From NCBI GenBank assembly GCA_003661265.1, contig QMVU01000011.1, positions 1 to 11,632 of the forward strand: a stretch of DNA of 11,632 nt, written 5' to 3'. Below the pieces are notes generated by a model, which searched no databases, was not told the DNA's origin, and saw nothing but the letters and a program-made list of their open reading frames with translations. Origin of the DNA: Thermoproteota archaeon. GTDB lineage: Archaea; Korarchaeota; Korarchaeia; Korarchaeales; Korarchaeaceae. The translations under genes were made by a program, and so were the position numbers. The stretch's first letter is position 1; the number at the start of each line of letters is the position of its first letter. Below, one piece after another: positions 1 to 6,537 of the stretch.

Positions 1-242
1 CTTTTTAGATTGTTGATTGCTTCAAAAACAGCATCTACCGGATCTCCTTCCCTAACTCTTACGTACAGAATTCCTTTTTCCTCCAAAGGATGAGGAACAT
101 CGAATCCAGCAAATTCAACGTAACTTAGTGATATAAGGGATTGAGCAAGAGGAACGAGGAGAGTATATGTCTCTCCGTACACCTCTATCTCAGCCTCATT
201 GGGCTTGGTTCTTTTGATCTCTACCCTAAGTTTTGTCCCCAT
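1..242 (-). CDS. rpoL: DNA-directed RNA polymerase subunit Rpo11 (RpoL), 3'-truncated by window edge
   Basis: Small subunit of archaeal RNA polymerase, the counterpart of eukaryotic Rpb11 and of the bacterial alpha N-terminal domain. It pairs with Rpo3 in the assembly platform. About 80 residues are visible from an ATG at 242. My translation gives the family pattern: a beta strand near 'KLRVEIKR', the helix-forming 'LLVPLAQSL' region (about 28-36), then 'FDVPHPLEEKGILYV' (about 47-61), matching the conserved 'xxxHPL' followed by a strand, and 'EGDPVDAVFEAI' (about 65-76), matching the 'DPxxAlxxA' start of the final helix. Family members are about 90-100 residues, so only the last 10-20 are missing. 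It starts 1 base after the stop of the DUF2067-like gene and is the last visible gene of the operon. Identification rests on these motifs and on the known Csl4/RpoL neighbourhood. Confidence 0.87.
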   Translation of the reverse strand, partial: MGTKLRVEIKRTKPNEAEIEVYGETYTLLVPLAQSLISLSYVEFAGFDVPHPLEEKGILYVRVREGDPVDAVFEAINNLK

Positions 243-243
243 A

Positions 244-858
244 TCAGCTCCCTTCCTCTTGTTTCTTAATACCTATTAACTTGTCTAAGGCCAACTCAGG
301 ATCTATGGTGAAGAGATAGATCCCCTCCTCAGTCTTCCTTATAATGCCCTCATCCATTGCTTGGTAAAGGAGGGACATGACAGGCTCCTTAGTGATGAAA
401 GAAGCGATTGTTAATATTTCTCTAACTTTCTTCTGTTTTATTTCAGATCTAATTGGCCAGTAAATGTCCCTGAGCTGTCCAAATATATCTAAGAGTTCGC
501 TCGGTTCAACGTTTGACATTAACACATCTCTCCTCATCTTTGCCACGAATCCCCTTGCTGTTAAGGCCCTTATGAGAAGTGATATCGAGATCCCTCTCCC
601 TTTCTCCAGAAGCCAATCCTTTGGATACATCCTAATTCCGCCAATTGGTCTGTGAATCCTCATGAAATCTCCATGAGCCTTCCTCGCTGATCTTATGAAA
701 TCCTCCATCTCTTCAGCTCTTCCATGAATTGTTAGGTACACCCTTCCGCTCTTATAAGTCAAGGAGTAGTCTACACCACGCAGCTTTTGCGTCAAATACT
801 CTAGGAACTCCTCTATGCTCTGATCCTTAATGTTCAGTACGATCGTCTTCTTAGGCAT
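244..858 (-). CDS. DUF2067-like archaeal protein of unknown function
   Basis: A 204-residue soluble protein without signal peptide or membrane segment. I believe it belongs to the archaeal DUF2067 family, recalled as lying beside csl4 and rpoL in Thermoproteota; the assignment is from memory of sequence style and context. The N-terminal half (1-80) alternates charged helices and short strands ('SGRVYLTIHGRAEEMEDFI' at about 37-55). A central segment (about 80-135) is basic ('KMRRD' near 107-111). Residues about 143-190 have the look of a winged helix: helices around 'REILTIASF' and 'VMSLLYQAMDEGII', then a short beta wing 'EGIYLFTI'. No catalytic motif is evident. The ATG at 858 follows the csl4 stop by 4 bases and the stop abuts rpoL, so it is co-transcribed with exosome and RNA polymerase genes. 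A nucleic-acid-binding role is an inference from basic character and context only. Confidence 0.7.
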   Translation of the reverse strand: MPKKTIVLNIKDQSIEEFLEYLTQKLRGVDYSLTYKSGRVYLTIHGRAEEMEDFIRSARKAHGDFMRIHRPIGGIRMYPKDWLLEKGRGISISLLIRALTARGFVAKMRRDVLMSNVEPSELLDIFGQLRDIYWPIRSEIKQKKVREILTIASFITKEPVMSLLYQAMDEGIIRKTEEGIYLFTIDPELALDKLIGIKKQEEGS

Positions 859-862
859 CTCC

Positions 863-1423
863 TCACTCCCCTCTGGAGAAGGGATTTGTGCCGTAATAGG
901 GACTTATCTTCCTATCTAGATGGATTGATTCGCAAGAGGGACACACTAAGGTATTTCCCAACTTCTTAAGGGGTACTGAACATTTCAGGCATTTAGCGTA
1001 TATAACTCCTAGCTCCTTACCCCCGGCTATCGAGAGGATTATTTGATTGTATAGCGCGGATTCAACCTTGGCTAGAATTAGATCCCCAACTCTGATGAGC
1101 TTGTTCTCCTCTTCATCTTTCATGATCCACCCGCTAACAGGGTTAGTAAGTAATTTGAATGGATGCCACCTAGCGACTATCTTTACTATAAACCTGGCTG
1201 TTTCGCTGACCCAGACTTCTGCGAGAACTAGTTCTCCAAACTTAAGAGGTATCTCCAAGGATCTAATAGGAGATACGTGCACCTTATTCCTAGTTATTCT
1301 CAGAACACCAAGCGCCTCTGACCTCAAGCATCCTCTCCCATTAACGTACACGTTTTCTCCTGGAACAAATTCCTCGATAACGCCCAGCTTCTCCCCAGGT
1401 ATTACGACCCTTCCCTCTCCCAA
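863..1423 (-). CDS. csl4: Exosome complex RNA-binding cap subunit Csl4
   Basis: Cap subunit of the archaeal RNA exosome, which degrades and tails RNA 3'-5'; Csl4 and Rrp4 form the RNA-binding ring on the Rrp41/Rrp42 hexamer. Three expected parts are visible, numbered from the TTG at 1423: an N-terminal domain with the hallmark 'VIPGEKLGVIEEFVPG' (about 7-22), an S1-type beta-barrel (about 60-135), and a C-terminal zinc ribbon with C145/C148 ('CLKC') and C161/C164 ('CPSC'). The TTG start gives 186 residues, close to typical archaeal Csl4, and is preceded by a purine-rich GAGGGAAG. A GTG at 1471 in the same frame would add 16 residues and raise the overlap with the upstream methyltransferase gene from 22 to 70 bases, so I prefer TTG. 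The gene lies between the METTL5-like gene and the DUF2067-like gene. Confidence 0.93.
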   Translation of the reverse strand: MGEGRVVIPGEKLGVIEEFVPGENVYVNGRGCLRSEALGVLRITRNKVHVSPIRSLEIPLKFGELVLAEVWVSETARFIVKIVARWHPFKLLTNPVSGWIMKDEEENKLIRVGDLILAKVESALYNQIILSIAGGKELGVIYAKCLKCSVPLKKLGNTLVCPSCESIHLDRKISPYYGTNPFSRGE

Positions 1424-2046
1424 CTCTCTTCCCTCACAAACCGGAATATTGAAACCTCTACCTCCTTCCACCTTTTCTTATGGAACTCAAATATTCTGGG
1501 AATCTTTATCATTCCTCTCATAACATTTGTAGCCTTCCATCCGTACTTGTACGCTAAATCAGTTATAAAATCCTCATTACCTGACTTGTGAATCGTATAT
1601 ATCACGCTGGATATCGAGAATGCCTTCTTTAAAAACGGGACATCTGCGTGCCTTTTCTGCACACCAAAGGGGGGATTCTGGAAGACTACATCCACCTCTT
1701 CCCTGAATTCGGATACCTCGACTACGTAAAACCTGACGTTATTTAGTTCCAAAAAGCTCGCATTCCTCCACGATATAACGACAGCCTTAGGATCTACGTC
1801 TATTCCTATTGCCTCCCTTGCTCCCAATAGGGCAGCTCCCAAGGCAAATGTACCGGTTCCACATCCAAGATCTGCAATTCTGTTATTTTCTATGTCTCCC
1901 ATTAAAAAAGCAGTGTAAAGTATTTCCGCAGCTAAAGAAGCTGGCGTTGAGTACTGTTCTAATTCAGGTTTTGGATTAGGAAGTTGCTCTAGCGACTGTA
2001 ACGTTATTTCAAGCTCTTTTTTACTGAGCGGCTGCCGTTTTCTCAA
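1402..2046 (-). CDS. METTL5-like N6-adenine RNA methyltransferase
   Basis: A 214-residue class I S-adenosylmethionine-dependent methyltransferase. SAM-binding motif I is 'DLGCGTG' (59-65), the acidic residue after strand 2 lies in 'GIDVD' (81-85), and the catalytic 'NPPF' (124-127) is the signature of N6-adenine (or glutamine) methyltransferases. 'LEQYSTP' (29-35) before motif I and 'HKSG' (153-156) are typical of the archaeal relatives of eukaryotic METTL5, which makes m6A in small-subunit rRNA. Length and domain layout fit that group; rRNA as substrate is inferred. The start is a TTG at 2046 that overlaps the end of the L10e gene by 26 bases; no ATG or GTG precedes the conserved region in frame, and the ribosome-binding site is weak, so translational coupling to L10e is likely. 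It lacks the domains of long DNA methyltransferases and has no restriction partner nearby. Confidence 0.88.
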   Translation of the reverse strand: MRKRQPLSKKELEITLQSLEQLPNPKPELEQYSTPASLAAEILYTAFLMGDIENNRIADLGCGTGTFALGAALLGAREAIGIDVDPKAVVISWRNASFLELNNVRFYVVEVSEFREEVDVVFQNPPFGVQKRHADVPFLKKAFSISSVIYTIHKSGNEDFITDLAYKYGWKATNVMRGMIKIPRIFEFHKKRWKEVEVSIFRFVREESWEREGS

Positions 2047-2554
2047 CTTCTGATATCTTCTCCACTTTTATCGTGGTGAAAGGAGGTAATTTCAATTTTG
2101 CTATCTTCATGGCATATCTGGCAACATCCAAATTTTCAGCCCTTACCTTTATTATTAGCAAGGTTTGTCCTCTCTTAATTTGAGCAGCTCTTTCCTGTGG
2201 CTTCCCAAAAGCCAGTCTCATGCCCTTCTGAAGTCTCTCAGCCTTATGAACAGATGCCATGGCGTGTCTCCTCACTATGTGATGTGGGTAGGGGACTATT
2301 TTGAAGAAGTACCCTTGCTTGTCACTTATTCCCTTCCTCAGCTGTGCTATAACTGACATTCTGGCTGCTTCGAGAGCTTTAGATAATACCTGAAAGTTTG
2401 CAGTTGCTACCAAGCTGACTTGGTAATCAAAGTCTCCTCTTGGATTCCCGTGGTCAAATTTCCTCACCTTACTTTGAGGTATTCTCTTGATGTATTTCCT
2501 CTGAGTGTAGGGTCTCTGTAACTTTCTATAGCAATATCCAGGCCTCTTAGACAT
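2021..2554 (-). CDS. rpl10e: Large ribosomal subunit protein L10e (uL16)
   Basis: Archaeal and eukaryotic counterpart of bacterial L16, a large-subunit protein near the peptidyl transferase centre and the tRNA acceptor arms. The 177-residue product has the family landmarks: 'KRPGYCYRKLQRPYTQRKYI' near the N terminus, 'FDHGNPRGDFDYQVSL' (about 34-49), the 'ALEAARM' helix, and the rRNA-contacting 'KIVPYPHHIVRRHAMAS' (about 85-101), followed by 'ADKM'-like basic segments and a C-terminal ferredoxin-like half. Length is normal for archaeal L10e. I take the ATG at 2554, which follows GGTGGTG with suitable spacing and gives an 8-base overlap with the end of trmJ; an in-frame GTG at 2563 would add three residues. 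The short alanine-rich tail (about 172-177) runs into the start of the methyltransferase gene. Confidence 0.97.
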   Translation of the reverse strand: MSKRPGYCYRKLQRPYTQRKYIKRIPQSKVRKFDHGNPRGDFDYQVSLVATANFQVLSKALEAARMSVIAQLRKGISDKQGYFFKIVPYPHHIVRRHAMASVHKAERLQKGMRLAFGKPQERAAQIKRGQTLLIIKVRAENLDVARYAMKIAKLKLPPFTTIKVEKISEVEKTAAAQ

Positions 2555-3272
2555 GGACACCACCAGCTATCCTATCTCTGATCATCCGGATCACTCCTAG
2601 GAGATAAGCCGCCTCACCCTCAGAAATCCCACATGGATAGGTTCTCGAAATTATCCTGGAGACGAGGGCGAGGGCTCTCTCCTTCTTATGATCTGGCAGT
2701 GGTAGGTTATGTACTATCTCACTAATATATTTCACCATCATCTCACGAGTCCTCCTCTTAACAGGTTCAACAGGCTGTTCGCGCTTCTTGCTCCATATGT
2801 AGAACTCATACAGTATTATGGCAGCTGCATTTACGACATTCAATGTTGGGTAGGCCGGATCGGCTGATATAGTCAGGACGACATCGCATCTACTCAACTC
2901 ATCTTTTCTAAGACCTGTGGATTCTCTTCCAAAAACAAGAGCGTATTTGGCATCCCATCTCAATTCCCTTACATAATCGCTTAGTTCTACAGACCTTCTC
3001 ACGATCGAGCGTCTTCCATGCTTTGCGGTAGTTCCTATTACTAAGTCAGTCCCCTCTAAGGCCTCCTCTAAAGTTACACAGATTTTTGCTTTGTAAAGCA
3101 ATTCTCTGGCTCGCATTGCAGCAGAGTAAGCCCTCGTAAACGAGCTAAACATCGGCCTCACTATGTACAAATCGGAAATTCCGAAGTTCCTCATGACTCT
3201 AGCTATCATCCCTACGTTCGATGCCTTTTCTGGCTCCACTAATACGATCCTGATATCCAGCAACGGATTCAC
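2547..3272 (-). CDS. trmJ: TrmJ-family tRNA 2'-O-methyltransferase (SPOUT superfamily)
   Basis: A 241-residue SPOUT-fold RNA methyltransferase that transfers methyl groups to ribose 2'-OH. The three family motifs are intact: motif 1 'EKASNVGMIARVMRNFG' (15-31) with N19 and R25; motif 2 'VFGRESTGL' (113-121); and the trefoil-knot SAM-binding motif 3 'YPTLNVVNAAAIILYE' (141-156). The Sulfolobus enzyme of this family modifies C32 of tRNA; the exact target here is inferred. A C-terminal helical extension (about 165-235) is typical of TrmJ rather than TrmL. The GTG at 3272 gives the full frame; a TTG at 3263 is an alternative preceded by AAGGTGA at 5 bases spacing, removing three residues. It is the first gene of the operon, downstream of an AT-rich promoter-like region, and overlaps the L10e start by 8 bases. 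Confidence 0.9.
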   Translation of the reverse strand: MNPLLDIRIVLVEPEKASNVGMIARVMRNFGISDLYIVRPMFSSFTRAYSAAMRARELLYKAKICVTLEEALEGTDLVIGTTAKHGRRSIVRRSVELSDYVRELRWDAKYALVFGRESTGLRKDELSRCDVVLTISADPAYPTLNVVNAAAIILYEFYIWSKKREQPVEPVKRRTREMMVKYISEIVHNLPLPDHKKERALALVSRIISRTYPCGISEGEAAYLLGVIRMIRDRIAGGVHV

Positions 3273-3404
3273 CTTTAAATTGCAGCCTCTTTTATTTGTC
3301 TAATAATTTCTGTTGAGATTTAATTTTCAAACCCTGCGAGTGATGACAAAAGACTTTTACGATCTATCCTCTGCATAACCGAGATCCTCCAGGATGTGAT
3401 ATAA
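3273..3404. promoter_or_regulatory. Divergent promoter region between trmJ operon and lipid synthase gene
   Basis: This 132-base spacer separates two divergent transcription units and must hold both promoters. Toward trmJ the minus strand reads AAATAAAA (plus-strand 3290-3297), about 20-25 bases from the GTG start, which would fit leaderless or very short-leader transcription. Toward the lipid gene, CTTTTA at 3354-3359 would place a start near 3382. These are eye-matched TATA-like elements, not scored sites. I see no tRNA and no complete small RNA here. Confidence 0.45.
3392..3400 (+). promoter_or_regulatory. Strong Shine-Dalgarno site for the lipid synthase gene
   Basis: GGATGTGAT matches the extended archaeal ribosome-binding consensus GGAGGTGAT at eight of nine bases and ends 4 bases before the ATG at 3405. 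It decides the start of the CDP-alcohol phosphatidyltransferase and implies a leadered transcript. Confidence 0.6.
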
Positions 3405-3992
3405 ATGCTTGGAAGACTGAGGAAGTTTGTCGACGATCTCGTGGAGCCGCTGGGGAAATTAGTAGCTTCTTCGGGAGTTTCTCCAAATGCTTTGACAGTT
3501 TTAGGTTTCATGGTGAATGGGATAGCTATGGTTGCCTTCTTCCAAAAGAAATTGCTCGTTGCATCAGGTCTAGCTTTACTTGGAGGTTTTCTAGACCTTA
3601 TAGATGGGGTGGTTGCAAGAATATCTAAGAAGGAGAGCATATTTGGTGGAATTCTGGATTCAACGCTTGACAGGTTCTCCGATTTCTTCCTCCTCATCGG
3701 GATGGGGGCGCTCATACCGGATGATTCATGTAGATGGGCATTGGTTGCACTGGCAATTCACGCAAGCCTAATGCCATCCTACATACGAGCAAGAGCCAAG
3801 GGGGAAGGGCTATCTGAAATCACAGTAGGGCTCGTGGAGAGACCCGAGAGATTGATAATTATCTCGGTTTCTGCAGCACTTAATGTCCCAAAGATAGGCT
3901 TACTTTTGCTTATAGTCTTGGGCTACATTACTACCTTCATGAGGTTGATTGTCTCTTATAAGAGAGCGAAGGATGAGCAACTTTCCTCATAG
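3405..3992 (+). CDS. CDP-alcohol phosphatidyltransferase, probably archaetidylinositol phosphate synthase
   Basis: A 195-residue integral membrane enzyme that swaps CMP on a CDP-activated lipid for a polar alcohol, a headgroup step of archaeal ether phospholipid synthesis. The complete catalytic motif D-x2-D-G-x2-A-R-x8-G-x3-D-x3-D is present: D64, D67, G68, A71, R72, G81, D85, D89. These aspartates bind the metal ions and act in catalysis. Hydrophobic spans occur at about 31-47, 50-66, 92-105, 108-124, 148-160 and 161-182. 'SYIRARAKG' (about 125-133) and 'GLVERPERLII' (about 142-152) resemble the archaetidylinositol and phosphatidylinositol phosphate synthase branch, so inositol-1-phosphate is the likely acceptor, though glycerol phosphate or serine cannot be excluded. 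Its TAG stop lies inside the convergent end of the EF-2 gene, giving a 6-base tail-to-tail overlap. Confidence 0.88.
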   Translation: MLGRLRKFVDDLVEPLGKLVASSGVSPNALTVLGFMVNGIAMVAFFQKKLLVASGLALLGGFLDLIDGVVARISKKESIFGGILDSTLDRFSDFFLLIGMGALIPDDSCRWALVALAIHASLMPSYIRARAKGEGLSEITVGLVERPERLIIISVSAALNVPKIGLLLLIVLGYITTFMRLIVSYKRAKDEQLSS

Positions 3993-6203
3993 TTTGTCCA
4001 TGTATTCTTCGGCTTTCGGTATTTCCAGCTTCATTCCCTTCCTTTTTCTGATCTCCAAGACAATGCTCTCCATCAGATTCTTCGGGAGAGGAGCCCAATG
4101 TGAAAATCTTGTTTGCCAGAAGGCTCTGCCGCTTGTTGCACTCCTCATCTCATTGCTGAACTCTCCTAACGTCTCCCTGACTGGGATGTATCCTGTTATA
4201 ACCGCGATCCTCCCTCTCTCCTCTATTCCAGCTACCTTGCCTCTCTTTTGAGAGAGGAGCCCTATTATATCGCCTATCAGGTCTGGAGGAGCCGTTATTT
4301 GGATTTCATAAACTGGCTCTAGTAGAACTGGATCTGCTGAAAGGACGGAACCATATATCGCTCTTCTGATGGAAGGTACCATTTGAGCAGGTCCTCTGTG
4401 CGCTGGATCCTCGTGAATCATCGCGTTGGTCAGTCTAACTACGACTCCCATCATGGGCTCTCCTGCGAGAGGTCCTTCCTTCATGGCCCACATGAAGCCC
4501 TGTTTGAGCGTTTCCCTAACCTCATCAAGCCTCTGAACTCCTACGGTGGAGTTTATGAAGATGTTGTAGTTTTCCTCATCTATCTTCCAGATATTCCTGG
4601 CTTCTCTTGCGTCCCAGCCAGCTTTATCGTGAAGGATTCTTGCAACTTCCCTTATCGTTATTCTTTCGTGTATCTCTCCTGATTTTATGAGTTCTATTGT
4701 GGCTTCATCCATCTTAGAAACTCTCACCCAAAGCCTGTTGAGTTTATTGGGACTCTTAGCTAGAACTTCAACCCCGTCTTTTGTAATACTCTCTCTGTAA
4801 ATTACAGTAGGCTCTCCTACCTCGAACTCCAGACCCTTCTTTCTTATATCATAAAGGGAGATCTCTATGTGCAACGGGCCTGTTCCCTTCAGAAGAGTTT
4901 CTCCAGTGTCCGGATTATGAGAGAGTATGAGGTTAGGATCCTGGATGGTTACTTTCCTTAGCTCATCGATGAGCTTTGGTAGATCCTGGGGTCTCTTTGG
5001 CTCCACATATACCGTTACGACGGGCTCTGTGACGTAATGGATTGCCTCAAAGCCTCCTCTCACAAGATCTTTGACAGACTCGTCAACTAAAGTCTCGCCA
5101 GATTTGGCCTTATCGAGTCCTAGAAAAGCTGCTATGTTTCCAGCCGGGATTCTCTCAGTTCTAAGCCTATAAGGCCCCATGTACAGGGCCGTCTGCTGGA
5201 TACGCTGAGTAGTCCTTGCATTAAGTAAGTATACCTGTTGGCCCTCGTAAGCAGTTCCGCTGAAGATCCTTCCCGTAACAACTATTCCTGCGTGAGGATC
5301 TACTTTAACAGCATTTACCCCAACTATTAAAGGTCCATCAGCAGAACAATTTATCAGAGCTTCGTATATCTCTCCCTCCTTCCCTCCCCTCCATATCTTC
5401 TCAATTCTATACTTCTGTGCCTCGACCGGATCTGGAACGTGTTTAACCACCATATCAAGCAGTGCTTTGTGAACCGGCAAAGTTTTCTTGATCTCCTCCT
5501 CTCTTCCCTCCTCATAGGCCTTAACGATGTCCGAGAACTTTATTCCCTGAGCCTCAGCTATCCCTCTGGTGAGACCCCATCCATGAAGGGCTGAACCAAA
5601 TGCAACGCTTTCATCGTCCCAGCTAAGCTTCCACTCATCCTTGAATTGCGGTTCTGCGTAAGCATCAATAAGCTCGTTCATCTTATTTATTATCCTTGAG
5701 ATCTTCTCCATGACCTCCTTTGGGGTTAATTTCAGCTCCTTTATCAATCGATCTACCTTATTTATGAAGAGGAGCGGCCTGACCCTTTCTTCTAATGCTT
5801 GCCTGGTCACGGTCTCTGTTTGGACCATTACTTCCTCGACCGCATCTACCACGACGATCGCACCATCGATTACTCTCAGGGACCTTGAGACATGTCCTGT
5901 GAAGTCTATGTGCCCGGGAGTATCGACTAAGTTGATAGCATATTCCCTTCCTTCCCACTCATAATAGAGCGATATGTTCGCTGCCTTAATGGTTATTCCC
6001 CTGGCCTGCTCTATCTCATGATAATCGAGTGCCCTCATCTCGCCAGCCATTTTCTCTGAGATCATCCCAGCGGCTGAAAGCAGGTTATCCGATAATGTGG
6101 TCTTCCCATGATCGATATGAGCTATAATACCTATGTTCTTGATGTTCCTCGGATCGAGCATAAGATCTCTTAGATGATCTAGCACCTTCTTGTACTTCTG
6201 CAA
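3987..6203 (-). CDS. fusA: Translation elongation factor aEF-2
   Basis: GTPase that drives ribosomal translocation. Numbered from the TTG at 6203 (738 residues, the usual aEF-2 length): G1 'AHIDHGKTT' 28-36, switch I threonine in 'RGITI' (T71), G3 'DTPGH' 94-98, G4 'NKVD' 148-151, then domains II-V. The domain IV loop 'IHEDPAHRG' contains H602, the expected diphthamide site, so the protein should be a diphthamide substrate if the dph genes exist. The TTG follows GGGAGGT at 8 bases spacing, and a TATA-like box sits upstream at 6245-6253. The frame is open for another 225 bases to 6428; an ATG at 6320 with its own GGAGG would add 39 residues, but these resemble nothing in EF-2, so I reject that start as primary. 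The C terminus '...EEYMDKL' recalls eukaryotic eEF2. Its TGA stop abuts the stop of the convergent lipid gene. Confidence 0.97.
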   Translation of the reverse strand: MQKYKKVLDHLRDLMLDPRNIKNIGIIAHIDHGKTTLSDNLLSAAGMISEKMAGEMRALDYHEIEQARGITIKAANISLYYEWEGREYAINLVDTPGHIDFTGHVSRSLRVIDGAIVVVDAVEEVMVQTETVTRQALEERVRPLLFINKVDRLIKELKLTPKEVMEKISRIINKMNELIDAYAEPQFKDEWKLSWDDESVAFGSALHGWGLTRGIAEAQGIKFSDIVKAYEEGREEEIKKTLPVHKALLDMVVKHVPDPVEAQKYRIEKIWRGGKEGEIYEALINCSADGPLIVGVNAVKVDPHAGIVVTGRIFSGTAYEGQQVYLLNARTTQRIQQTALYMGPYRLRTERIPAGNIAAFLGLDKAKSGETLVDESVKDLVRGGFEAIHYVTEPVVTVYVEPKRPQDLPKLIDELRKVTIQDPNLILSHNPDTGETLLKGTGPLHIEISLYDIRKKGLEFEVGEPTVIYRESITKDGVEVLAKSPNKLNRLWVRVSKMDEATIELIKSGEIHERITIREVARILHDKAGWDAREARNIWKIDEENYNIFINSTVGVQRLDEVRETLKQGFMWAMKEGPLAGEPMMGVVVRLTNAMIHEDPAHRGPAQMVPSIRRAIYGSVLSADPVLLEPVYEIQITAPPDLIGDIIGLLSQKRGKVAGIEERGRIAVITGYIPVRETLGEFSNEMRSATSGRAFWQTRFSHWAPLPKNLMESIVLEIRKRKGMKLEIPKAEEYMDKL

Positions 6204-6211
6204 AACCCTAT

Positions 6212-6218
6212 ACCTCCC
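6212..6218 (-). promoter_or_regulatory. Ribosome-binding site deciding the EF-2 TTG start
   Basis: Read on the minus strand this is GGGAGGT, 8 bases before the TTG at 6203. Combined with a product of 738 residues it identifies TTG as the start rather than any upstream codon of the open frame. Confidence 0.65.
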
Positions 6219-6244
6219 GACCTGCTGTAGGAGTGAAGGGGTGG

Positions 6245-6253
6245 GATAAAAAG
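6245..6253 (-). promoter_or_regulatory. TATA-like box of EF-2 gene
   Basis: The minus strand reads CTTTTTATC, resembling the archaeal box A. A start about 25 bases downstream (near 6225) would give a leader of about 20 bases containing the GGGAGGT ribosome-binding site. Eye-matched only. Confidence 0.5.
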
Positions 6254-6456
6254 TTAGCCCCCTCCGACTTCTGTTCTTAGGTAATAAGCAACTCTCAAAT
6301 AGTAAGGCTTCTCCGTTCATCAATGATCCTCCTTCCATGGAAAGTCTTCTAATAAGATGGGAACATCTCCTGGATGCGCCTCTTCCTAAAAGGAGAGTAC
6401 TAAAGGTGCGACCGTTCTCCCTCTTCAAAAGGAACTTAACCCACCGTCCAGTACAA

Positions 6457-6464
6457 CTTATAAA
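6457..6464 (+). promoter_or_regulatory. TATA box of the AAA+/acyl-CoA synthetase/PRC operon
   Basis: CTTATAAA matches the archaeal box A consensus YTTAWAWA at all eight positions. Transcription would begin near 6485, leaving a leader of about 50 bases that includes GGAGGGG at 6520-6526 before the TTG start at 6538. The reverse strand also reads CTTTTATAAG, so it could act toward EF-2 too. Confidence 0.55.
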
Positions 6465-6537
6465 AGATCAGATGTAGCCAAGACCAGAAGGTGTTGAAAG
6501 TAAAATTGAATATCAAAGTGGAGGGGTAGGGAAAGCA

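Larger units (their letters stand above)
6204..6537. other. 334-base intergenic region between divergent EF-2 and AAA+ genes
   Basis: This is the longest gene-free stretch in the window. It holds the EF-2 promoter and ribosome-binding site at its left side (6212-6253) and the AAA+ gene promoter at its right side (6457-6531). The middle (about 6254-6450) is open in the EF-2 frame on the minus strand but has no recognisable protein similarity to me, and I find no tRNA cloverleaf, no complete C/D-box RNA and no direct repeats. A weak imperfect hairpin (CTCTTCCT/AGGAGAG, about 6379-6398) is the only local structure I noticed. Confidence 0.6.

Noticed and set aside
1047..1523. Long plus-strand open frame opposite csl4 and the methyltransferase gene
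   Set aside because: It is antisense to two well-supported genes, is serine/threonine/proline-rich as expected for a shadow frame, and has no recognisable domain.
1402..2046. The NPPF methyltransferase as part of a restriction-modification or defence system
   Set aside because: Sequence layout fits the METTL5-like rRNA methyltransferases, it sits in a translation operon, and no restriction or defence gene is nearby.
3340..3346. GTGATGA, a perfect box C motif, in the trmJ/lipid-gene spacer, hinting at a C/D-box guide RNA
   Set aside because: No CTGA box D or D' and no second TGATGA follow within about 60 bases, and no flanking stem is visible.
6316..6322. TTGATGA on the minus strand upstream of EF-2, box C-like
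   Set aside because: No box D follows on that strand; the motif coincides with the alternative ATG and its ribosome-binding site.
6379..6398. Imperfect inverted repeat CTCTTCCT/AGGAGAG between the divergent EF-2 and AAA+ genes
   Set aside because: Pairing is broken by mismatches and it lies where no terminator or riboswitch is needed; likely chance in purine/pyrimidine-rich sequence.
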